Assembly (NCBI GenBank): GCA_029204225.1
Contig: CM055107.1
Span: 42,344,007 to 42,408,006, forward strand
Length of the DNA stretch: 64,000 nt
Direction of reading: 5' to 3'
From: Diphasiastrum complanatum
Taxonomy: Eukaryota > Streptophyta > Lycopodiopsida > Lycopodiales > Lycopodiaceae
The notes under the pieces are model-generated. The model searched no databases. It was given only the letters and a program-made list of their open reading frames with translations, and was not told where the DNA came from. This document shows positions 56,878-64,000 of this stretch, in pieces; the stretch's first letter is position 1, and the number at the start of each line of letters is the position of its first letter. The translations under genes were made by a program, and so were the position numbers.

Positions 56878-57445
56878 TTGGTCTTGTACATAAGTATAGG
56901 GGCAAATCCATGCCATACAAATAATTGTACCTGTTGTAAAGAACATGTAATGTACAATATTTGTGACTCTTGAGCATATCCATGCTTTCCAAGGGCACAC
57001 AAGCTACTCTTTTGTTTTATGCAACTTAAAACCTAATTGTGTCGTATTAACAAGTTAAACAATACATGTGTGCATATAGAACTACTAAAGACTTTAACCC
57101 TAGCATTCACAATATGATTAAAGCAAAAAGAGATTTTTTATGCTTGTTTTATGAAGCAATAGCAATGGTTTATGTTGATCATGCTCTACTTTGTCCAAAT
57201 GTAAGCAAGATAGGCCTAATACCTTAATTTATAGCATCGTATATTTTCTACTACAATAGCAATTTCATTCATATCTTTTGAGACCACACTATTGTTTGCA
57301 ACTATGCAACCAAAGTACGTTCGAAGCACCAAGTTCCTGAATAGTCGTCGTAAGGGATTCTTATGAGGACGTCATGATTGTTCCAAGGCATCTCCTTCTT
57401 TACACAAAAAATGGTTTTTGACAAATCCGGGTCTAGGCCATAACA
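56878..57445 (-). repeat. Possible LTR end next to a polypurine tract
   Basis: On the minus strand a possible LTR start TGTTATGGCCTAGACCCGG at 57445 follows the purine tract TAAGGAGGGAAGAA. Comparison with 63160-64000 showed no clear match, so this is tentative. Confidence 0.35.
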
Positions 57446-60400
57446 TTCTTCCCTCCTTAAATTGCTTCTATCCTTAGAAGCTCCTCAAACAGGAAAGAAT
57501 TACAAGAATAGTTCCTTTGACTTTAAATATTAACCAAGAAAATCATTGTCCTTAGTCTGACTTCCATATCAAACAAGTACTCAGAGATATATCTATTTTC
57601 AATCATTAATCTCTGTTCTGGAGTACGACTCAAGTTTGAAAAGTACACTAAGCAATAAATTTCTCAACTAGGTTACACTCAACACAGGTTAGTAGCATCA
57701 CCTTCATGTAAAATACTTACATGAACCACTGAGTGAAATAATTCCTAACTTAGGAGATTAAAGTTGAAAAAAGTAATAATAATTACGGTCTGAGATTATC
57801 CACAAACTCCAGTAGACAATTAGGTAAAAAACTTCCAAGTACAACTATCCTTAGAATCCAATTCTAAGATATGATAATTCATTTAACTATAATCTCTAGG
57901 AAAATCATTAAGATATAGAATGATTAAAACTCAACTCTAAGTATCCCAGATACTCTTTTGAGTTAAATGCTCCTGTTTCTAGCACCAAATACAAGAAAAT
58001 GACATTCATTCATCTTAATAGACTTGTCTGTCTCCTATGATAACTGGAGATCAAATCTAATAAAGAACTGTACTCAAGCATCTGCAAACCATAAACTGTA
58101 GCAGAATAACATCCACTAAAATAATTAAATTCTTCACAAATAAAATACTTATCCTGTGAGAATGTCAGTGAGATCCATAGGTTCTCAAATAAATACTAGA
58201 GTAGACAGATTCAGAACACTTATCTGAATTCCTACTCAAATAATAGATCAAGAATTAATCATCACACTTAAGAATCATCACCATTACTTATAATCCTTTG
58301 ACAATAATTAAGTTTCTATTTATGATCCGCCAATCATAAATATTTAGATTCGTATGATTTGTCAATCATAATTTCCTAGAATCCAAACTCATACTTAATC
58401 ATTTATAGGATACTAAAGTATATGTCCAACATAACTTAGGAAAAGCAAGAATCATTCTAAAATCTTTCCAGTAAGTAAATATTGGATTTAGAAATATTCT
58501 TCAAACAGGATTCTTTGACTGAAGTTCTATAAACCACTGATAATTAAATACTGAATGCATACCAAAATGACGATCATCTTCAACTACAAAAAATGTTAGA
58601 TTACAATCTAGAATCAAATCTAGATACCCAAAATCCTACTAAATATCAATTCAGTTATTATTCTTGGATTCATTATGATTCGTTATCCAATTGAGCACTC
58701 TGGGATACAATCACTAATGAGTTGAGTCTATTCCTTAACTAAGAAATACTCTATCCCAAGAATATTGTATATCCAATGCACATAATTTTAACTGATGAAC
58801 CCAAATGATTCACTATTCATGCGTCTTACAAGCAATATAAAATAAAAACCATCAGTTCTTGGTGAATCCACATCACACTAATTGTTTTACCAATTAACTT
58901 CATCTTGGAGTAATCAAGTACTCAAGCTAATTGCCAATGATTCAGAAATCTCAAATGTCTAGGTGAAGAATTCAATTATACTAGTATGACACCACATTTA
59001 GATCCTTACCTAAATTATTTATAAGTTAATCTATAAATCTTCCATACAAAGATTTGTTAACTCTGCAAGTATTTGTCAAAACAATACTTGATCATATGTT
59101 CATGTTCATCGACTAGGTTAAGTGCACCAAATAACCCTAGTAACCAGAAATACATAGTAGATTCATACAAGATTGATTGTGCACATATGTGATTAATCTC
59201 ACTATGACCCAATACATAAAAACATATTTATCTGGCAGATTCCTCCAGAACCCACATATGTTACTCACATATCTCACTGAGAATCTTGTAACTTAGTTAC
59301 AAAAGATTTTTATGTCTCATGAGTAAATAACATATCCGAAAAATCTTTGAGACAAATAACATTCCATCTTAGCAATTTTCCAATCCAATTTTCTCTAATA
59401 GCATAATTTCTTCACCTCAATCAACCCTTCTCTGATCCTAGTACTAAAACTAAGATTAGGTTGATCCAATACAAAAACTCTCAGACTTAAATCTTGATCA
59501 AACTTACTTCTATTTCAATCAAAATGGAATTAGTAACCTTTGACCTTTCACTGTACTACCTATAGATAATGATTCAAATATCAAATCTGTTCGTTCCAGA
59601 TTGTCTACACAATCCCTAGAGAATTTCTCTTATTTGAAAAGTTCCAATTAGGTCTCTTACTCTAAATCTATCCAGAATTACTTTTAGAAAAATCTCATTT
59701 CTATACCACAACTGGTTCTCTCCCAAAAACTATGCAACCCATTAATTCTCAAATAGAATTTTATCCCATCACTTCACCCCTCATTTTAAAGAAATTAACA
59801 ATTTCAATAAAAGTTAACTGGAAAGATGATATACAAAAATATCCAAATGAAAGAAAAGTCACTAATAGTAATAAGTGCTTTCACCAAAAGATTTACTCTA
59901 TTACAACATGACTTTTTCTTCAAATATTTTCAACCTGAGTGACAAAAACTACCATTCTATCGAAATACATTTATGCAAAAGAGATATTCTAGGTTTAAGA
60001 AATTGAAACACTTTAACTTTAGAATTTATTTAATTTCCAAGTCTATTCACACAAGTAGTCACTTATATGACATAACGGTCTTTTAGAAGAATAACTTTAT
60101 GCTAGAAAGAATCATATAAACCAGTCTGATGTCTATATTTGAGAAATTATCAAAAAATAAATGATTAACTAAAAAAATAAAAAATAGATTTGAGGGCCTC
60201 TAATTTTGTAAATGATGAGATACCACATTGGGATCTAGATTAAACCTCAATTTTTTTCAAAATATCTCACATTTGATCGAATGGCTTTCTTTTTCCCATA
60301 TCGCGACTAGGTACTAAAAAAACACACCATTGATCATCAGATCTTTACAGTCCTAGAATTCTCTTTCCAAAATTACTGATGTCCCATACCATCAGCTTTT

Positions 60401-63145
60401 CCTTCCAGAAAATCCTTAACTGCCTTATCTGATATTCTAGAGATCCATTGTTCATCTAGTTGTCTTATAATCCATATAGGATATTATCTCTTGCTCCCAA
60501 CACTGGAGAATTATTTGGATAACTTGCATGTCTATTAGATGGATTCTCCCAACACTGGAGAATCCATTTATTTGGATAACTTGCATGTCTATCAGATGGA
60601 TACCACAATCCACACCTGATCTTGTGATCTAAACAGAATAATTAGCATGGTTCAATATTACATTCTGATCTTTTTTTGGTTAATGATAAGCTTCGAATCC
60701 CCCTGGATCCAAGAGCATTAACTCTAGGGACAACAACTCAATGGTTACAAAGATATTAGTTATGAATTTAATCTAGGAAATTAATATCCAATATTAAGCA
60801 ATTATTTACTGGGATTACCAAAATTCTAATTGCAAAATATATTTACCGATCACACTTACTACCACTGATGTCTACTCTTGTTCCCTCTTTAGAATTTTCA
60901 GTTCCCTGAAAATCTATTTCAGCTAAGGTATTAAGAAGACGTAACGACATTAGTAAATGTTTAAAATTAATTACTGTAGAAAAAAAGTCTGAAACAATTT
61001 CATTCCTATCTTAAATGTGGGCTGAATAGCTGATATACCAAAGATAATCTACTAGTATGAAAAACACTACTAGTCTAATCTTTGAATATAAACCATAAGA
61101 TTTAACTAGAAATGAAATCAGTTGTATACTTTTGATCAATTCCTATCAATTCCAAATTTTCTAATAAAATTGGACTGTTTTTTCCTTTTCATTTAACTGG
61201 CTTAAGCATTACTTAGTTAAAGTTGTCTGTAATTAAGAAAAAATACATAAAATTTGGACTCGGGTACTTCTTTTCATGTATTCAACACAAAAAAAAAATG
61301 TCGAATAAAGAACTACCTCCAAAATATTATCATTTTATTCCAATTAATTACTTTACAAGTATCTCAAAAGCTTTAGTTCGTTCAATCTTAATGATCAAAA
61401 TCATTAAGAACACAATAACCAACCCATCAGTGTTTCACCGATTTGAAAATGAGAAAATCCAAAAATACAATTTAACTCCATTTACTGGGAGTACCAGTAC
61501 TCCAGAGTTAAATGGTTTAAATAGCATCGTACCAAGTAATCAAATTCTTAAACTGGGTATATGCTTGAGAACCATACCATTTCTCCCTTTCCGTTAAGAT
61601 CGACATAAAAAAATTCATTCCCAAAACCAATTATTACAGCTTAACCAAAGGTCCAACAGTACTAAAGTCCCAAAAAATAAACTGGTATAGCAAAAATGTC
61701 AAAGTAATAAAGTCAGAAAACATGCATATTGTAAGATACGAGAAACAATACAAAATTCAAGGCTAAATTTTGACAATCAAACACCAAGAAATCGAAACTT
61801 CTATAATTGGGTGTTAGTAACTTGAATTTTTGAAGTTGTACTAGAAAACCGATTTCAATCCAACTCACAGCTATCAAATGTCCAAAATTCTTTTCAAGCC
61901 TTGATTAATTAGCATGTAATAGCAAACAGTTGGCCAATTCACCAAATTGCCAACCACTTATCATGCATCAGAACAACTTTAACCACCAAGCATAAGCATG
62001 GCAAAAGCCCAAAGATTAAGGTTCTAACAAAAAAAACCATGGGCTCCAAAAAAACAAACCCTGAATTATTTCTTAAAAAAAAACATTTTAGGGCCGACTC
62101 CCTCATCTTCTTCATAGAGAGCACGAGCTTCCAACAAATCGAGAGAGAGAAAGTCTCCACCCATCAAGCATGCTTCAACCACGATCACATTCGTTGGAGG
62201 AAAAGATAAAGAAGGGCGAGCTGCAGTTTTAAATACAGACAACATCAATCCTAGATTTCGGAAGTCAAATATCTAAACACAATTTTACAACTGTTTCAAT
62301 TTTAGGCAAAACAAAACTTGACCTCTTTTTTGCCAAAGGTGTTTTCTATCTGCATCAAATATGCAAACTCATACTGATAAAACCTGAACAGGCAGAAACC
62401 AGTAGTCCTTTGGCTTTCAACAGCTATCCAGGGTTTCAAAACTCAAAACGAGGTTGAGAGAAGGCTTACCTACCTCTATTGTGGATCAAAACAGGGTTAC
62501 TACTTTCTTTCTATCTCTATACTATATTGACTCTAAAGCTATTTCCAATAGATTTTTAGGTACAGAACAAAGAGAAGATCATGAAGGTCTTTTAACAAGG
62601 GAATAAAAATCCAGAACAGAGGTTGTAAGATTGCTTCATAGTAGAGAATTGACAGCTTTGCAATTTCATTCTATGTCTTTGGTTAGCAATGATCCAGGAT
62701 TAAATAACTTCAACCCCTTACATGCAATGATCTGCTTCAAGAAACAACATCTCTAATTGCTTATACCTCCGGATAAATTGCCCTTTAACAATCTATCAAT
62801 AAACAGAATTAGTTATAACTGAATCAAATCTCCCAAAACATTATGAATCTTTGCAAACTATCAAATCTCTCTATGTTATGCAAATCTATACAACAATTAG
62901 GTGATTCACTCTTGCCAATCATTTTACATAAATTGAAAACCTTCTCAAGAAAACATAAAATTGAGAATGAATTTCTAGACTAATTCTTAGCATTTTCGTC
63001 AAAATTGTATGTGTAGAAGGGCACTCTACCACCAACTTTGAAAATCACCAAAAATTGAAAATTCCATTCCAACTTCCCTTGAGAAAACAACACTTAATCC
63101 AACGTAAATCTTGTCTCCATCCCATCCAAGACCGCATCTTAGCTG
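57446..63145 (-). mobile_element. Possible non-coding LTR derivative body (LARD-like)
   Basis: About 5.7 kb of AT-rich sequence has no frame longer than 124 codons and no retrotransposon motif on either strand. It is bounded by a polypurine-tract-like site (57446-57459) and a primer-binding-site-like TTGGTATCAGATCC on the minus strand (63146-63159). This is how a large retrotransposon derivative would look, but the second LTR is not in the window, so it is inference. Confidence 0.4.
60497..60602. repeat. Tandem duplication of ~55 bp
   Basis: CTCCCAACACTGGAGAAT...ATTTGGATAACTTGCATGTCTAT-AGATGGAT occurs twice in a row, the second copy with a 6-bp insertion (CCATTT). Confidence 0.8.
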
Positions 63146-64000
63146 GGATCTGATACCAATGTAAAGACCCTAAAGGATTGCCCCTAAGATGAGGATAGGA
63201 GAACACAATAAGAGAGACTATGGAGCCAAACCACCCAACCAATCCTAGATCTAGCCCCCAAGCCATGCCATGTGAAGCAAGAGGAGAAGAGAGAAACTGG
63301 TAACCTAAACCCAATATGTCGACGAGAGAATCTCTACCTCATTAATACTAAGGACTATTCCAGGTCCTTAACCGAATATTGCCACTACATGGATAGCCAT
63401 GTGGGAGCTAGCAAATTAGATTATCTCAACTTGAGTTATGTTTTTTAATAAAGAGGCCAAGTAAGAGGTGGAACTCAAATCATTATAGATTGGGGTTCAC
63501 TCAGTTGCAAGAGGTGGACTCCAAAATAATATGCAATTGGGTTCATAGCTCGTGGCTATAGATAGAGGCCTCTCCCACGAGTTCCAAAGCATGTAATGTA
63601 CTGAAATGTTGTTGCATTGTTAATTGAGAATCATTCTGCTCGCATTTTCTTCCATGCTCCATCTTCATGCATTTTGTCTGGGTACTGATGTATGAATGTG
63701 CTTGTTATTGTTTTCTTCTCTTAAGGTTTGGTTCAAAATTAGCATCAAGTAGATGTGCAGGATTTGGAAATTGATCTACTATTCCACTGATTTATGATAT
63801 TTTCCAGTTTCGACACCTTGAGGAGTTTTTGTGAGTGACAGTTGTAAGAAGCACTTTGTAGGTTCTTCGATTCCAGTTAGAGGTTGTTGTGTTGATTCCG
63901 TGATTTTAGTAGGAGTAGGTTTAAATTAAATCCCTGTTTCTTGAGTAGAATAGTTTAGCAATAATCTACATCTGTAAGAACAATGAAAGATCTGAAACAG
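63146..64000 (-). other. PBS-like site and probable start of an LTR running out of the window
   Basis: The minus-strand site TTGGTATCAGATCC is preceded by GGTCTTTACA, a plausible LTR end. On the plus strand the LTR would start TGTAAAGACCC at 63160. No coding sequence was seen to the end of the window. Confidence 0.45.

Noticed and set aside
61223-61597. 124-residue plus-strand frame in the AT-rich region
   Set aside because: Lys/Ile/Asn-rich composition as expected from AT-rich DNA; no motif and no neighbouring signals.

Overview
The window is nuclear DNA of a land plant with a large, repeat-rich genome. Two spliced host genes with canonical GT-AG introns carry plant protein families, and nearly everything else is transposable elements nested in introns or between genes. 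The very large introns, the L1 elements with a coiled-coil type ORF1 and the sequence of the ClpF-like protein make me lean toward a fern or another non-angiosperm. That lean is inference; nothing here fixes the species.

Region 1 to 22.8 kb holds the 3' part of a gene for a ClpF-like chloroplast Clp protease adaptor (UVR motif plus YccV/HspQ-like domain). Six exons run from 1373 to 22758 and the upstream exons lie outside the window. Intron 3910-22176 is 18.3 kb and packed with mobile DNA. It holds a hAT-like MITE with an 8-bp target duplication, a second MITE fragment, and a Ty3 (Gypsy) element W. A Copia element Z sits inside W's LTR with a perfect 5-bp duplication. A nearly full-length antisense LINE, a Gypsy integrase fragment and a sense LINE fragment follow. 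The LINE copies end in (TC)n tails.

Region 22.8 to 27.3 kb is intergenic, with a long hairpin and a short inverted-repeat element. From 27.3 to 39.0 kb lies the second host gene. It has a G-box-rich upstream region and seven exons encoding a 672-residue protein of unknown function. Its last intron (30675-38662) carries a rearranged LINE, a Copia fragment with a 3' LTR, another hAT-like MITE and a (GA)n tract only 23 bp from the splice acceptor.

Region 39 to 57 kb is a stack of LTR elements, mostly on the minus strand. It starts with a long LTR full of CT/CA microsatellites next to a Gypsy-type primer-binding site. Two Copia copies (family A) follow, in which most of the RT/RNase H core is replaced by the same in-frame, non-retroviral segment. 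Copia Y has LTRs containing a ~52-bp tandem repeat. A second Z-family copy has its own 5-bp duplication and is interrupted by a further Copia (C). From 57 to 64 kb the sequence is AT-rich and lacks coding capacity, but it is bounded by a polypurine-tract-like and a primer-binding-site-like motif, as in a large non-coding LTR derivative.

No tRNA, rRNA, CRISPR or bacterial features were seen.
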